Shown in pieces: positions 7,032 through 16,557 of a stretch of 39,894 bases of DNA. The stretch is taken from contig NZ_NWMV01000015.1 of the NCBI RefSeq assembly GCF_002837145.1, positions 1 through 39,894 of the forward strand, given 5' to 3'. The DNA is from Macromonas nakdongensis. GTDB taxonomy: Bacteria; Pseudomonadota; Gammaproteobacteria; Burkholderiales; Burkholderiaceae_C. The notes beneath the pieces are model-generated. The model searched no databases and was not told the DNA's origin. It saw nothing but the letters and a program-made list of their open reading frames with translations. The position numbers and the translations under genes were made by a program. How positions within the stretch are numbered: the first letter of the stretch is position 1; the number at the start of each line of letters is the position of its first letter.

Positions 7032-8519
7032 TCAGGCGTTGCCCAACTGCCGTGCCAGCGCCCCGATGCGGGCCAGGGCCTGGCGTTCCACGTCGGTCCA
7101 GGCGCCGGCGAAGCTCAGCCGCAGGCAGTGGCTGAAGCGGTCGGTGGCGGTGAACAACGCCCCCGGCCCGAAGGTGATGCCTTCGGCCACGCAGCGCTGG
7201 AACAGCGCCATCGCGTCCAGCGGGTCGGGCAGTTCCACCCACAGCGTGTAGCCGGCCGAGGGATCGCTGACCCGGGTGCCGCGTGGAAAGTCGCGGTTGA
7301 TCAGCCCGCGCGCCTCGCGCAGGCGCTCCTTCATCAGCGCGCTCAGACGGCGCATGCGCCCCTCATAGCCGCCTTGCGACAGCAGATCGGCCAGGGCCTG
7401 TTCCAGCACCACGTTGGTGGGGCCGCCCTGCACCCGCTTGAGCGTGGTCACCCGGTCCTTCCAGCGCCCGGCCTCCACCCAGCCCAGGCGCACACCCGGC
7501 GCCACGGTCTTGGAGAATGAACCGCAGACCATGACGCCGCCCTCGGTGTCGAAGGCCTTGGCCGCCTTGCGCCGCTCGTCCGAGGCCAGCAGGTCGTTGA
7601 ACACCACGTCCTCGATCAGCGGGATCTGCCGCGCCGCCAGCAACTGCACCAGGGCGCGCTTGTCGGCGTGCTTCATCACCGCGCCCAGCGGGTTGGACAG
7701 CGTCGGCACCGACAGCACCGCCTTCACCGGCTGGGTGTCCAGCGCCAGCTGCAGCGCCGCCAGCGACAGGCCGTGCTTGGGGTGGGTCGGGATCTCCAGC
7801 ACCCGCAGGCTGAGCGATTCGAGCAGGTCCAAAAAGCCGAAGTGGGTGGGCGACTCCAGCGCGACCACGTCGCCCGGCTGCGTCACCGCGCGCAGGCACA
7901 GGCCCACCGCGTGGATGCAGCTGGTGGTGATGATGAGGTCGTCCGCCGCCAGCTGGCAGCCCAGGTGCATGGCGCGGCGCGCCACCGCCTCGCGCAGCGC
8001 GGGCGTGCCAGGGGAGTCGGTGTACTCGATCAGGCTGAGCCGGTGCACCCGGGTGGCCCGGGCCAGGGCCACGCGCACCCGGTCTTCGTCGAAAAACACC
8101 GGGTCTTTCGGGCAGGCGCCACCGAAGCTGACCGGCTTGGACACGGGGTAGCCCGCGCCAAAGGTCACCTCGCCCTGTTGCGGCTGGAACACCGCGATGG
8201 TTTCGGTGCGGCTGTTGCGCTGCACCAGCAGGCTGTGCCGCGGCGGGCGGCTCACCGCCGGCAGCGCCGGGCCCTTGCCACGCGGCGCCACGAAGTAACC
8301 GGCCTTGGGCCGCGCCGTCACCAGGTGCCGCTCTTCCAGCCACTGGAAGGCCTGCACCGCGGTGGACACCGACACCCCGTTCTGCGCCGCCAGGTCGCGC
8401 ACCGAGGGCAGGCGCTGGCCGGTCTTGAAGACCTCGCCGTCGATCAGCCGCGCCACGCGCTGCGCGATCTGGGCGTACAGGGGCGGGGTCGCGGGGGCGG
8501 ACGTGTCGGCGCTCAGCAT
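7032..8519 (-). CDS. MocR-type (GntR family) regulator with aminotransferase-like domain
   Basis: 495 residues. Residues ~12-80 are a GntR winged helix (YAQIAQRVARLIDGEVF, LPSVRDLAAQNGVSVSTAVQAF). Residues ~130-490 have the fold type I aminotransferase pattern, including the putative PLP lysine in SGSFSKTVAPGVRLGW (here CGSFSKT) and the PLP-ring Asp region PLIEDVVFND. MocR proteins use PLP or an aminated ligand as effector and generally control nearby genes. The target is not visible; the divergent DUF2917 gene is the first candidate. The ATG at 8519 directly precedes the helix-turn-helix; the ribosome binding site is weak. Confidence 0.92.
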   Translation of the reverse strand: MLSADTSAPATPPLYAQIAQRVARLIDGEVFKTGQRLPSVRDLAAQNGVSVSTAVQAFQWLEERHLVTARPKAGYFVAPRGKGPALPAVSRPPRHSLLVQRNSRTETIAVFQPQQGEVTFGAGYPVSKPVSFGGACPKDPVFFDEDRVRVALARATRVHRLSLIEYTDSPGTPALREAVARRAMHLGCQLAADDLIITTSCIHAVGLCLRAVTQPGDVVALESPTHFGFLDLLESLSLRVLEIPTHPKHGLSLAALQLALDTQPVKAVLSVPTLSNPLGAVMKHADKRALVQLLAARQIPLIEDVVFNDLLASDERRKAAKAFDTEGGVMVCGSFSKTVAPGVRLGWVEAGRWKDRVTTLKRVQGGPTNVVLEQALADLLSQGGYEGRMRRLSALMKERLREARGLINRDFPRGTRVSDPSAGYTLWVELPDPLDAMALFQRCVAEGITFGPGALFTATDRFSHCLRLSFAGAWTDVERQALARIGALARQLGNA

Positions 8520-8563
8520 GGTGGGGCCATTGTGCCGGAGGGCACCGATGTTGGGGCACCGCC

Positions 8564-8571
8564 TACCGGTA
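8564..8571. promoter_or_regulatory. Perfect palindrome TACCGGTA in the MocR/DUF2917 divergent gap
   Basis: The 8-base palindrome lies within CCTACCGGTACAGATC, 45 bases upstream of the MocR start and in the same gap as the promoter of the divergent DUF2917 gene. A possible operator for the regulator; the palindrome is short and the call rests on position. Confidence 0.22.
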
Positions 8572-8711
8572 CAGATCGCCTCCGGATCGGCCCACACAGA
8601 AGCCCGGCCCCCGGCCGCTGCACGCGGCACTTTGTGCGGGGCTGTGTCTGTTCGGCGGCGGGGGTAGGCGGCACAGTGGAGCCATCCCCACCACGTCCAC
8701 AGGAGTGCCCC

Positions 8712-9008
8712 ATGAACCGCCACGACACCCCCGTCCACCGCTTGCCCGCCGACCAGGCCCTGACCCTGGCGACCGCACCGGGCCAGGTGCTGCGGGTGCT
8801 GGCCGGGCGCCTGTGGCTGACGCAATCGGGGCAGCCGGACGACCGCTTCGTCAGCGCCGGCCAGACCTGGGTGCTGGGCCCGGGCCGGACCGTGGTGCAG
8901 GCCGACGCCGGGCCGGCACGTTACACCGTCGGACCGGCGCCAGCGCCCAGCGCGGTGCGGGCCACACCCGCCTGGCCCGTGCTGGGCCGTCGGCTCACAA
9001 GCCCTTGA
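8712..9008 (+). CDS. DUF2917 domain protein
   Basis: 98 residues. Core: LTLATAPGQVLRVLAGRLWLTQ, then DDRFVSAGQTWVLGPGRTVVQAD, which is the cupin-like DUF2917 pattern (a short beta domain seen mostly in Burkholderiales). Function is unknown. An AGGAG ribosome binding site sits 7 bases before the ATG. It is transcribed divergently from a MocR regulator, an arrangement that suggests control by it. Its last 14 bases overlap the end of the convergent lptE gene. Confidence 0.8.
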   Translation: MNRHDTPVHRLPADQALTLATAPGQVLRVLAGRLWLTQSGQPDDRFVSAGQTWVLGPGRTVVQADAGPARYTVGPAPAPSAVRATPAWPVLGRRLTSP

Positions 9009-9516
9009 TGGCGGCCAGGCGCGTCATGAGCTGGCGCACCACGGCTTGCTGCATGTCGGTGTAGAGCAGCTCTTCTTCCATTTCCTTGCCCAGCACCTGG
9101 GTTTCGGTGAAGCTGAGTTCGCGCTCCTGCAGCAACTCGGTGGACGCGATCAGCTCCTTGCCCGCCGGGGTGCGCAGCTGGAAGCGCAAGCGCTGGCGCA
9201 GTTGCAGTTCGCGCACCTGACCGGCGGCGGTGGTGCCCACCACCACGCGTTCGCGCTGGTCTTGCAGCACGGTCAGCACCACGTCGGGCGCTGCCGGCAC
9301 CGTCGGGTCCTGGCGGCTGTCCGCCAGCCCCTGCACCTGGACCCCACTGGCTTGCAGCAAGGCGCCCAGGTCGGCGACCAGGGCGGTTTCGGCCGGCGCC
9401 ACCAGGCGCAGGCGCTCGAAGGCCATGCGCACGCCGCTGCCACGCAGGCGGAAACCGCAGGCCTGCAACAGGGGCAGGGCGCTCAGGGCCAGGAAGGTGC
9501 GGCGCGGCGTATCCAT
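8995..9516 (-). CDS. lptE: LPS-assembly lipoprotein LptE
   Basis: 173 residues. Lipoprotein signal with lipobox LLQAC; Cys20 is the lipidated residue, followed by GFRLRG, which is diagnostic for LptE/RlpB. LptE plugs the LptD barrel in the outer membrane and helps place LPS in the outer leaflet. It begins 4 bases after leuS, so the two are surely co-transcribed. The usual third gene of this operon, holA, is not downstream; a convergent DUF2917 gene overlaps the stop instead. The N-terminus reads PRRTFLAL, which superficially resembles a Tat signal. Confidence 0.93.
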   Translation of the reverse strand: MDTPRRTFLALSALPLLQACGFRLRGSGVRMAFERLRLVAPAETALVADLGALLQASGVQVQGLADSRQDPTVPAAPDVVLTVLQDQRERVVVGTTAAGQVRELQLRQRLRFQLRTPAGKELIASTELLQERELSFTETQVLGKEMEEELLYTDMQQAVVRQLMTRLAAIKGL

Positions 9517-9520
9517 GACG

Positions 9521-12334
9521 TCACAACACCACGTTGACCAGGCGGCCCGGCACCACCACCACCTTTTTGGGTGCCGCGCCTTCGGCCTGCTTCTGCACCG
9601 CTTCGTTGGCCAGCGCAGCGGCTTCGATGGCGGCCTTGTCGGCGCCGGCCGGCACCAGAATGGACCCGCGCAGTTTGCCGTTGATCTGCAGCATGAGTTC
9701 GATCTCGTCCTGCACCAGCGCGGCCGGGTCCACCTGGGGCCAGGCGGCGTCCAGCAGGTCGCCCAGTTCGTTGGCGTAGCCCAACTCGCTCCACAGCGTG
9801 TGGGCGATGTGCGGTGTGGCCGGGTACAGACTGCGCAGCAGGATACCGAAACCTTCGATCAGCGCCACCTGTGCGCCGTCGGCGTCGGTGGCCTTGAAGT
9901 CCTCCAGCGCGTTGAGCATCTTCATGCAGCCCGACACCACGGTGTTGTACTGCATGCGCTGGTAGTCGTAGTCCACCTGCTTGAGCACGGTGTGGATCTC
10001 GCGGCGCAGCGCCTTGGCTTCCTTGCCAAAGGCCACGTCGTTCAACTGGGCGGCATTGGCCACCGCGGCGGTGGCCTGGCTCCAGTCGTTCTGGCCCAGC
10101 TTCACGCCAAAATTCCAGACCCGGCGCAGGAAGCGGTAGCTGCCTTCCACGGCGGCGTCGTTCCACTCCAGCGTGGCCTCGGGCGGCGCGGTGAACATGG
10201 TGTACAGGCGCGCGGTGTCGGCGCCGTACTTCTCGATCAGGTCCTGCGGGTCCACGCCATTGTTCTTGGACTTGGACATGGTGCCCACGCCCTCGTAGTC
10301 GATCGGCGTGCCCACGGGCAGCAGGCCGTCGCCACTTTCGGCCGCGTTCTTCAGCTTCGCCCCCACCACCTTGCCGGCCTCGTCCAGCACATGCTCCACG
10401 TCGTGCGGCCAGAAGTAGTCCTTGCCGCCCTTGGCGGTGCGGCGGCTGTAAATGTGGTTGAGCACCATGCCCTGCGTGAGCAGCTTCTTGAACGGCTCGT
10501 CCACCTGCACCAGGCCGAGGTCACGCATCACCTTGGTCCAGAAACGCGCATACAGCAGGTGCAGGATGGCGTGCTCGATGCCACCGATGTACTGGTCCAT
10601 CGGCATCCAGTACTGCGCGCCTTCGGCCACCATCGCGTCGGCGTTGGTGGGGTCGCAGTAGCGCATGAAGTACCAGGACGAGTCCACGAAGGTGTCCATG
10701 GTGTCGGTCTCGCGCCGCGCCGCCGCACCGCAGATCGGGCAGGTCACGCCGGCGTGGAAACCTTCGTGCTTGAGCAGCGGGTTGCCCGAGCCGTCCGGCA
10801 CGCAATCTTCCGGCAGCACCACCGGCAGGTCCTTTTCCGGCACCGGCACCGAGCCGTGCTGCGGGCAGTGGATGATGGGGATGGGCGTGCCCCAGTAGCG
10901 CTGGCGGCTGACGCCCCAGTCGCGCAGGCGGAAGGTGGTTTTCTTCTCGCCCAGGCCTTGGGCGGCCAGCAGTTCAGCGACCTTGTTCACGGCGGCTTTG
11001 TAGCTCAAGCCATTCAGCACGCCGGAGTTCACGCACACCAGTGAGCCGGTCTTGTCTGCGTACCAGTCTTGCCAGCGGGTGGCATCGAACACACAACAGG
11101 CCGCAGCGTCGGGTGCGCCGGGCGACGATTTCTGCTCGCAGCATGAGGCGCCCGGCGTGCCCGATGGTGTGGCCGTCCCTTCCGGAACGACGCCCACCAC
11201 CTGCTGGATCGGCAGGCCGTACTTCAGCGCAAAGGCAAAGTCGCGCTCGTCGTGCGCCGGCACCCCCATCACCGCGCCATCGCCGTACGATATGAGCACG
11301 TAGTTGCCCACCCACACCGGCACTTCGGCGCCGGTCAGCGGGTGCGTCACCGTCAGCCCGGTGGGCATGCCCTTTTTCTCTTGCGTGGCCAGTTCGGCCT
11401 CGGTCGTGCCGCCGGTCTTGCATTCCTCAATAAAAGCCTGCAAGGCCGGATTCTTCTCGGCCGCGTGGGCCGCCAGCGGGTGCTCCGCCGCCACCGCCGC
11501 GAAGGTCACGCCCATGATGGTGTCGGCGCGGGTGGTGAACACGTACAAGCGCCCATCACCGATCAAATTGCCGTCGTGTCCGGCGATCTGGTGCGTGAAC
11601 GCGAAGCGCACGCCTTCGCTCTTGCCGATCCAGTTTTCCTGCATCAGGCGCACCTTGTCGGGCCAGCCGTCCAGTGTGGCCTGCTCGTTGCCCAGCTGCA
11701 CGTGTTGCAGCAACTCATCCGCATAAGCGGTGATGTTCAGGTAATAACCCGGAATTTCGCGCTTTTCCACCGGCGCCCCGGTGCGCCAGCCGCGCCCGTC
11801 GATCACCTGTTCGTTGGCCAGCACGGTCTGGTCCACCGGGTCCCAGTTCACCACCTGGGTCTTGCGGTAGGCGATGCCCTTTTCCAGCATCTTCAGGAAC
11901 AGCCACTGGTTCCACTTGTAATACTCGGGCGAGCAGGTGGCCACTTCACGCGACCAATCGATGGCCAGGCCCATGGCCTGCATCTGCTGCTTCATGTAAG
12001 CGATGTTGCTGTACGTCCACTGCGCCGGCGGCACCTTGTTCTTCAGTGCGGCGTTCTCGGCCGGCAGGCCGAAGGCGTCCCAGCCCATGGGCATGAGGAC
12101 GTTGTGGCCCTGCATGCGAAGCTGGCGCGTGAGCATGTCGTTGATGGTGTAGTTGCGCACGTGGCCCATGTGCAGCTTGCCGCTGGGGTAGGGCAGCATG
12201 GAGCAGGCGTAGAACTTGGGCTTGGGCTTGCCTTGCGCGTCGGTGGCGTGTTCGTTCACACGGTAGGCGTCGCGGGCGGTCCAGTGGGCGTGCGCGGCGC
12301 GCTCCACGTCGGTGTGGCTGTATTTGTCTTGCAT
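9521..12334 (-). CDS. leuS: Leucyl-tRNA synthetase
   Basis: 937 residues. It charges tRNA-Leu with leucine. The class I signature HMGH is in [12 protein letters not shown] near the N-terminus, and the KMSKS equivalent is [13 protein letters not shown]. The CP1 editing region is interrupted at residues ~383-415 by an extra segment of about 27 residues with two Cys-Cys pairs ([10 protein letters not shown]...AACC), absent from ordinary bacterial LeuRS and encoded by a DNA palindrome (see the repeat entry). The reading frame is intact on both sides (GVVPEGT before, RWQDWYADK after). The start [11 protein letters not shown] matches the family. It lies downstream of bamE-dapB on the same strand, with an 86-base gap to dapB. 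Confidence 0.97.
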   Translation of the reverse strand: MQDKYSHTDVERAAHAHWTARDAYRVNEHATDAQGKPKPKFYACSMLPYPSGKLHMGHVRNYTINDMLTRQLRMQGHNVLMPMGWDAFGLPAENAALKNKVPPAQWTYSNIAYMKQQMQAMGLAIDWSREVATCSPEYYKWNQWLFLKMLEKGIAYRKTQVVNWDPVDQTVLANEQVIDGRGWRTGAPVEKREIPGYYLNITAYADELLQHVQLGNEQATLDGWPDKVRLMQENWIGKSEGVRFAFTHQIAGHDGNLIGDGRLYVFTTRADTIMGVTFAAVAAEHPLAAHAAEKNPALQAFIEECKTGGTTEAELATQEKKGMPTGLTVTHPLTGAEVPVWVGNYVLISYGDGAVMGVPAHDERDFAFALKYGLPIQQVVGVVPEGTATPSGTPGASCCEQKSSPGAPDAAACCVFDATRWQDWYADKTGSLVCVNSGVLNGLSYKAAVNKVAELLAAQGLGEKKTTFRLRDWGVSRQRYWGTPIPIIHCPQHGSVPVPEKDLPVVLPEDCVPDGSGNPLLKHEGFHAGVTCPICGAAARRETDTMDTFVDSSWYFMRYCDPTNADAMVAEGAQYWMPMDQYIGGIEHAILHLLYARFWTKVMRDLGLVQVDEPFKKLLTQGMVLNHIYSRRTAKGGKDYFWPHDVEHVLDEAGKVVGAKLKNAAESGDGLLPVGTPIDYEGVGTMSKSKNNGVDPQDLIEKYGADTARLYTMFTAPPEATLEWNDAAVEGSYRFLRRVWNFGVKLGQNDWSQATAAVANAAQLNDVAFGKEAKALRREIHTVLKQVDYDYQRMQYNTVVSGCMKMLNALEDFKATDADGAQVALIEGFGILLRSLYPATPHIAHTLWSELGYANELGDLLDAAWPQVDPAALVQDEIELMLQINGKLRGSILVPAGADKAAIEAAALANEAVQKQAEGAAPKKVVVVPGRLVNVVL
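11106..11166. repeat. Palindromic element inside leuS
   Basis: Two arms, GTCGGGTGCGCCGGGCGAC (left, within 11106-11126) and GGCGCCCGGCGTGCCCGAT (right, within 11147-11166), pair over about 20 bases with 16 matches, including an unbroken 9-base core CGCCGGGCG. The 20-base loop is GATTTCTGCTCGCAGCATGA. The element falls exactly in the LeuRS insertion and keeps the frame. It resembles protein-coding palindromic elements (such as those of Rickettsia) in behaviour, not in sequence. No second copy was seen in this window. Confidence 0.6.
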
Positions 12335-12420
12335 GGCTCGTCGGTTGCCTGAAAAAGACGGCAATTCGGGAGGAAAAGCGACCCGAATGATCGGTTGCTG
12401 CGGGTGATGGGCCGACGCGC

Positions 12421-13230
12421 TCAGCGCAGGCCCAGCACGTCGAACATGTCGAACAGGCCGTGGGGCTGGCTGGCCAGGAAACGCACCGCGCGCAGGCTGC
12501 CTTGGGCGTAGGTGGCGCGGCTGCTGGACTTGTGGCTGATCTCGATGCGGTCGCCGGTGCCCAGGAACATGACGGTGTGGTCGCCCACCACGTCGCCGCC
12601 GCGCACGGTGGCAAAGCCGATGGTGCCGGGGTCGCGCTCGCCGGTGTGACCATAGCGCTCGTACACGGCGCAGTCTTTCAGGTCGCGGCCCAGGGCGTCG
12701 GCGATCACCTCGCCCATCTTCAGCGCGGTGCCGCTGGGCGCGTCCACTTTGTGGCGGTGGTGGGCTTCGACGATTTCGATGTCGTAGCCGGTGTTGAGCG
12801 CCTTGGCGGCCATCTCCAACAGCTTCAGCGTCACGTTGACGCCCACGCTCATGTTGGGCGCCATCATGATGGCGATGTGCTTCGAGGCCTCGGCGATCTC
12901 GGCCTTCTGTTCGTCGCTGAAACCGGTGGTGCCGATGACCAGCTTCACGCCGTGCCGCACGCAGGCGCGCAGGTGCTCCATCGTGCCTTCGGGGCGGGTG
13001 AAGTCGATCAGGTACTGGCTGCCCGCCAGGGTGCCCAGGTCGGACGCGATCGCCACGCCGCTGCGCTGGCCCATGAACAGGGCCGCGTCCTGGCCCAGCG
13101 CGGGGCTGCTGGCCTGGTCGAGCGCGCCGCTGAGCGCGCAGTCGTCGGCGTTTTGCACGGCTTCGATCAGCATGCGGCCCATGCGGCCGCTGGCGCCTGC
13201 GATGCAGACGCGGTGGGGGGTGGTGCTCAT
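12421..13230 (-). CDS. dapB: 4-hydroxy-tetrahydrodipicolinate reductase
   Basis: 269 residues, the normal length. It reduces 4-hydroxy-tetrahydrodipicolinate with NAD(P)H in the lysine/meso-diaminopimelate pathway. The nucleotide-binding motif is GASGRMGRM at the N-terminus; the substrate motif is [15 protein letters not shown] with the catalytic His and Lys. It starts 10 bases after the bamE stop, so the two form an operon. The ATG at 13230 directly precedes the conserved Rossmann strand. Confidence 0.97.
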   Translation of the reverse strand: MSTTPHRVCIAGASGRMGRMLIEAVQNADDCALSGALDQASSPALGQDAALFMGQRSGVAIASDLGTLAGSQYLIDFTRPEGTMEHLRACVRHGVKLVIGTTGFSDEQKAEIAEASKHIAIMMAPNMSVGVNVTLKLLEMAAKALNTGYDIEIVEAHHRHKVDAPSGTALKMGEVIADALGRDLKDCAVYERYGHTGERDPGTIGFATVRGGDVVGDHTVMFLGTGDRIEISHKSSSRATYAQGSLRAVRFLASQPHGLFDMFDVLGLR

Positions 13231-13240
13231 GGCGCGGAGG

Positions 13241-13804
13241 TCAGCGGGTTTCCAGCGGGGGGTAGCTGGTGTTGGACGGTGCGGCCGGGGCCGGGGCAGT
13301 GGCGGGGGCCGGGTTCTTGTCGCGGAAGGCCTTGAGCTGTTCCTCGGTGGCTTCCAGCACGGGCGGCTGAGCGCTGGTGCGGCGCACGTCCAGCGAAGCC
13401 ACGAATTCCTCTTCGGACGGCAGCTCATCGGCCTCGACCTTGGCCAGGGTGTCGCCCTCGAAAAACACCGCCACCTTGCGCATCTGCTCTGCCTGGCCCT
13501 GGCGTTTGAAGGTGAACACGTAGTCCCAGCGGTTGGCGTGGAACACGCTGGCCACCAGCGGGGTGCCCAGAATGCCGCGGACCTGCTCGCGGCTCATGCC
13601 CGTCTGCAGGGCCTGCACCTGCTCGCGCACCACCACGTTGCCCTGCAGGATGTCGATCTTGTAGGGGGTGATCAGGCCGCCCAGGGTGCTCATGGACGAA
13701 ACCGTCTCGCCCAGACTGGAGCAACCGGCGAGGGCCGCGGCCGACAGGGTCAGCGCAAGCACGCCGGCCCGGCGGGCACGCGTCGGAAGGAGGAGGGACA
13801 TCAT
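13241..13804 (-). CDS. bamE: Outer-membrane assembly lipoprotein BamE
   Basis: 187 residues. Lipoprotein signal with lipobox LAGC (Cys28). BamE/SmpA features: [42 protein letters not shown] and [16 protein letters not shown] Pro/Ala-rich tail of about 40 residues extends beyond the core. It is part of the BAM complex that folds outer-membrane beta-barrels. It starts with two Met codons (13804, 13801). It is divergent from fur, a common arrangement in proteobacteria, and is followed by dapB after 10 bases. Confidence 0.96.
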   Translation of the reverse strand: MMSLLLPTRARRAGVLALTLSAAALAGCSSLGETVSSMSTLGGLITPYKIDILQGNVVVREQVQALQTGMSREQVRGILGTPLVASVFHANRWDYVFTFKRQGQAEQMRKVAVFFEGDTLAKVEADELPSEEEFVASLDVRRTSAQPPVLEATEEQLKAFRDKNPAPATAPAPAAPSNTSYPPLETR

Positions 13805-13866
13805 GGCGTAGCGGTCTTGGGAACGGGCGCACGCAGAACGCGGCGCGAGGTTATATCATTCGGTCC

Positions 13867-13872
13867 ATTGTA
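13867..13872 (-). promoter_or_regulatory. -10 element (TACAAT) for bamE-dapB
   Basis: On the minus strand the gap reads CTACAATGG, with TACAAT at 13872-13867, about 62 bases upstream of bamE. The same CTACAATGG string precedes maeB. No convincing -35 element is seen. An AT-rich patch GGTTATATCATT (about 13848-13859) in the same gap may serve either gene. Confidence 0.35.
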
Positions 13873-13956
13873 GCCGTCGCCCCGCGCGGGTGGGTGGCCC
13901 CACGCCGTCCTGCGGCCGGACCTGGACGGCCCGAACGCATTCCTGGGCATCCCCGC

Positions 13957-14406
13957 ATGAACCACATCGAAGAACTCAAAAGCACCGGCTTGAAAGCGAC
14001 GCTGCCGCGCATCAAGATCCTAGACATCTTCCAGACCGGACGCCAGCGCCACATGACCGCCGAAGACGTGTTCCGGGTGCTGCTGCAGGACCACTCCGAC
14101 ATCGGTCTGGCCACGGTCTACCGGGTGCTGACGCAGTTCGAACAGGCAGGACTGCTGGTGCGCAGCAACTTTGAATCGGGCAAGGCGGTGTACGAGCTGA
14201 ATGAAGGCCAGCACCACGACCACCTGGTGTGCCTGGACTGCGGCCGGGTGGAGGAGTTCTACGACGCCGAAATCGAAAAACGGCAGCACTCCATCGCCCA
14301 GGCCCGCGGTTTCGAGTTGCAGGAACACGCCCTGTCGCTCTACGCCAACTGCACCAAAACCGACTGCGAACACCGCACGCGGCCGCGCCGCGCCAGCGGA
14401 GGTTGA
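13957..14406 (+). CDS. fur: Ferric uptake regulator Fur
   Basis: 149 residues. N-terminal winged helix ([39 protein letters not shown]). Dimerisation and metal-binding domain contains [18 protein letters not shown] (His cluster and C-x-x-C zinc site) and a second Cys pair near the end (CTKTDC). A cytoplasmic iron-responsive repressor of iron uptake genes. The start is the Met before [12 protein letters not shown], the conserved Fur N-terminus. It is divergent from bamE and convergent with hprK (3-base gap). Confidence 0.97.
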   Translation: MNHIEELKSTGLKATLPRIKILDIFQTGRQRHMTAEDVFRVLLQDHSDIGLATVYRVLTQFEQAGLLVRSNFESGKAVYELNEGQHHDHLVCLDCGRVEEFYDAEIEKRQHSIAQARGFELQEHALSLYANCTKTDCEHRTRPRRASGG

Positions 14407-14409
14407 GCT

Positions 14410-15360
14410 TCAGTCGTTGCGCAGCATGGCGGCGCGCTGGCGCTGCACGAATTCTTGGTAGGTGTCGATGCCACGCAGCTGCAGGATGGTGTTGCGCACC
14501 GCGGCCTCCACCAGCACCGCGATGTTGCGCCCGGCCACCACCTGGATCACCGCCTTGCGCACCGCCACGCCCAGCACGTCCTGGTGCAGCGGTTCGTGCG
14601 GCAGGCGCTCATAGTCGCGCTCCATGGTTTGCTTGCGCACCAGGTGCACGATCAGGCGCAAGCGCATCTTGCGCCGCACCGCCGTCTCGCCAAAGATGGC
14701 CTTGATGTCGAGCAGGCCGATGCCGCGCACCTCCAGCAGGTTCTGCAGCAGGTCGGGGCAACGCCCTTCCAGGGTGGTCTGGTTGACGCGGTCGATGTCC
14801 ACCGCGTCGTCGGCCACCAGGCCGTGCCCGCGCGAGATCAGCTCCAGCCCCAGCTCGCTCTTGCCCAGGCCGGATTCGCCGGTGATGAGCACGCCCAGCC
14901 CCAGGATGTCCATGAACACCCCGTGCATGGTGGTGCGCTCGGCGAAGTGGCGCGAGAGGAAGGCGCGCAGCACGTCGATGACGAAGGCGGCGGAGTAATC
15001 GGTCGAAAACAGCGGGATGTGGGCCCGCTCGCACATGGCCACCAGGTCTTCCGGCGGCGTCTGGCCGTCGGCCACCACCAGGGCAGGCGGCTCCAGGGTG
15101 ACGATGCGCGCGATCCGGCGGCGGCAGTCGTCCAGGCTGGGCACGCTGAGGTAGCGCACCTCGCGTTCGCCCAGCACCTGCACGCGGTAGGGGTGGATGT
15201 AGTTCAGGTAGCCGACCAGGTCGGCGCCGGAACGGGCCTCGCTGATGGCTTTTTCGTCGAAACGGCGCTCGGACGCCACCGAGCCCGCCACCCACTGCCA
15301 CTTGAGGGTTTCGCGGTGGGCCTCGAACAGGGCGTCGGCACTGACAGCGGTCGGCTTCAT
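14410..15360 (-). CDS. hprK: HPr kinase/phosphorylase
   Basis: 316 residues, full length. Walker A motif GESGLGKS at about residues 157-164; the HprK signature follows with [11 protein letters not shown] and [12 protein letters not shown]. It phosphorylates or dephosphorylates HPr on Ser46. In Proteobacteria it accompanies the nitrogen-type phosphotransferase proteins rather than sugar PTS. It follows ptsN by 41 bases on the same strand and is convergent with fur. Confidence 0.97.
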   Translation of the reverse strand: MKPTAVSADALFEAHRETLKWQWVAGSVASERRFDEKAISEARSGADLVGYLNYIHPYRVQVLGEREVRYLSVPSLDDCRRRIARIVTLEPPALVVADGQTPPEDLVAMCERAHIPLFSTDYSAAFVIDVLRAFLSRHFAERTTMHGVFMDILGLGVLITGESGLGKSELGLELISRGHGLVADDAVDIDRVNQTTLEGRCPDLLQNLLEVRGIGLLDIKAIFGETAVRRKMRLRLIVHLVRKQTMERDYERLPHEPLHQDVLGVAVRKAVIQVVAGRNIAVLVEAAVRNTILQLRGIDTYQEFVQRQRAAMLRND

Positions 15361-15401
15361 GGCGGGGCGTCAGGCGGGTGGGCGGCGCACCGTGGGCCCG
15401 C

Positions 15402-15872
15402 TCAGGCGGCGGCGTGTGCCGATTGCCAGCCGGCGATCATCCGGTGCAGTTCGACCGCGGCGGCGCTCGACTTCATCTGTTCGCGCAGGCCGCTGTCGCT
15501 CAGCAGTTCGGCGATTTCCGACAGGATTTCCAGGTGCTTCTGCGTGGCCGCCTCGGGCACCAACAGGAAAATCATCAGGCGCACGGGCTGTTCGTCGGGC
15601 GCGTCGAAACCGATCGGGTTGGCCAGCTGGAACACGGCGGCCAGCGGCTGTTTGAGGCCCTTGATGCGGCCGTGCGGAATGGCCACGCCATGCCCCAGGC
15701 CGGTGGAGCCCAGGCGCTCGCGGGCAAACAGGCTGTCGGTGATGAGTGCGCGGTTGAGCCCGTGCAGGGACTCGAAGAGCAAGCCAGCTTCTTCAAACGC
15801 ACGTTTTTTGCTGGTCGCATCCACGGCAACCAGCACCTGCTCGGCAGGCAAAATGGCAGAAAGTCGGTTCAT
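15402..15872 (-). CDS. ptsN: PTS IIA-like nitrogen regulatory protein (EIIA-Ntr)
   Basis: 156 residues. The phosphorylation site His lies in GHGVAIPHGRI; fructose/mannitol-type IIA fold markers are LGSTGLGHG and RLMIFLLVPE. EIIA-Ntr is the output protein of the PTS-Ntr phosphorelay and affects potassium and nitrogen physiology. It lies between hpf and hprK as in other Betaproteobacteria. A terminator precedes it in the direction of transcription, so ptsN-hprK probably have their own promoter in 15873-15926. Confidence 0.96.
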   Translation of the reverse strand: MNRLSAILPAEQVLVAVDATSKKRAFEEAGLLFESLHGLNRALITDSLFARERLGSTGLGHGVAIPHGRIKGLKQPLAAVFQLANPIGFDAPDEQPVRLMIFLLVPEAATQKHLEILSEIAELLSDSGLREQMKSSAAAVELHRMIAGWQSAHAAA

Positions 15873-15927
15873 AGACGGCCTCACGGAAGGCGGATTATGC
15901 CCATATGCGGGTTTCTGCCTAGTCTCC

Positions 15928-15964
15928 AAAAACAAACAGGCCGCTTGACAAAGCCAGCGGCCTG
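15928..15964 (-). terminator. Rho-independent terminator after hpf
   Basis: CAGGCCGCT (15937-15945) pairs perfectly with AGCGGCCTG (15956-15964) around a 10-base loop. On the minus strand the stem is followed by GTTTGTTTTT. It lies 36 bases after the hpf stop. Confidence 0.8.
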
Positions 15965-16000
15965 CTGCAGCGCCAAGGTGTCAGCGCTGTGACGACGGGA

Positions 16001-16333
16001 TCATTGCAACTCGCGTTTCACCGATTCGTGGTGGTGGTCCTGGGCCTTGTCCTTGTAGCGCAGCACCTGGCGGTCCAGCTTGTCGGCCAACTCGTCCACG
16101 GCGGCGTAGAGATCGGCGTGCGTGCTTTCCGCGAAGATGTCCTTGCCTTTCACATGGATATTGCACTCGGCTTTCTGGCGGTGGTCCTTTTCCTTGATCT
16201 TGTCCACGGTCAGCAGGACCTTGATGTCCACCACCTGGTCAAAGTGGCGGGAAATGCGGTCGAGCTTGGTGGTGACGTAAGAGCGCAAGGCGGGGGTGAT
16301 GTCGAGGTGATGACCGCTGATCGTCAGGTTCAT
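16001..16333 (-). CDS. hpf: Ribosome hibernation promoting factor (short form)
   Basis: 110 residues, a short-type HPF/RaiA protein: [20 protein letters not shown], then [29 protein letters not shown] and [17 protein letters not shown]. It binds the small subunit in stationary phase and helps form inactive 100S ribosomes. A strong AAGGAGG ribosome binding site precedes the ATG. In many Proteobacteria rpoN lies immediately upstream; here the upstream neighbour is a divergent patatin gene. Confidence 0.95.
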   Translation of the reverse strand: MNLTISGHHLDITPALRSYVTTKLDRISRHFDQVVDIKVLLTVDKIKEKDHRQKAECNIHVKGKDIFAESTHADLYAAVDELADKLDRQVLRYKDKAQDHHHESVKRELQ

Positions 16334-16411
16334 GAAGAGCCTCCTTTGCTCTGGTTGACCAGATCCCGGGCCCGGGGCGCCGGGATCGCAGGAACGTTGC
16401 CGTTCGACTCC

Positions 16412-16440
16412 ACTATGCCCGCTTCGGGCGGAATGGGCAA
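16412..16440 (-). promoter_or_regulatory. Candidate sigma-70 promoter for hpf
   Basis: On the minus strand: TTGCCC (16440-16435), a 17-base spacer and CATAGT (16417-16412), about 80 bases upstream of hpf. The spacing is ideal; the hexamers are moderate matches. Nothing else clear was seen in the 224-base gap 16334-16557. Confidence 0.35.
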
Positions 16441-16557
16441 GCATGCGGTGCAGCAAAACCGGGGCAAGGTGCAGGGGTATTGCGGCCGCGCCAACCGGGG
16501 CGGCCCGGATGGCACTGCCGCACACACAAGCTGGCATGATGGCTGCCTGGAGACACG

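Noticed and set aside
9483-9516. Tat-like PRRTFLAL start of LptE
   Set aside because: LptE is a Sec/Lol lipoprotein and a lipobox follows at Cys20; the twin Arg is likely part of a normal n-region.
9230-11044. 604-codon plus-strand open frame opposite leuS
   Set aside because: Antisense shadow of a high-GC essential gene: His/Val/Arg/Gln-rich, no domain, no ribosome binding site.
12364-12388. ATTCGGG/CCCGAAT hairpin upstream of leuS as an attenuator
   Set aside because: A 7-base stem without an adjacent T run or leucine-rich leader ORF; not enough to support regulation.
16519-16533. TGGCAC as a sigma-54 -24 element upstream of the patatin gene
   Set aside because: No GC dinucleotide at the -12 spacing.
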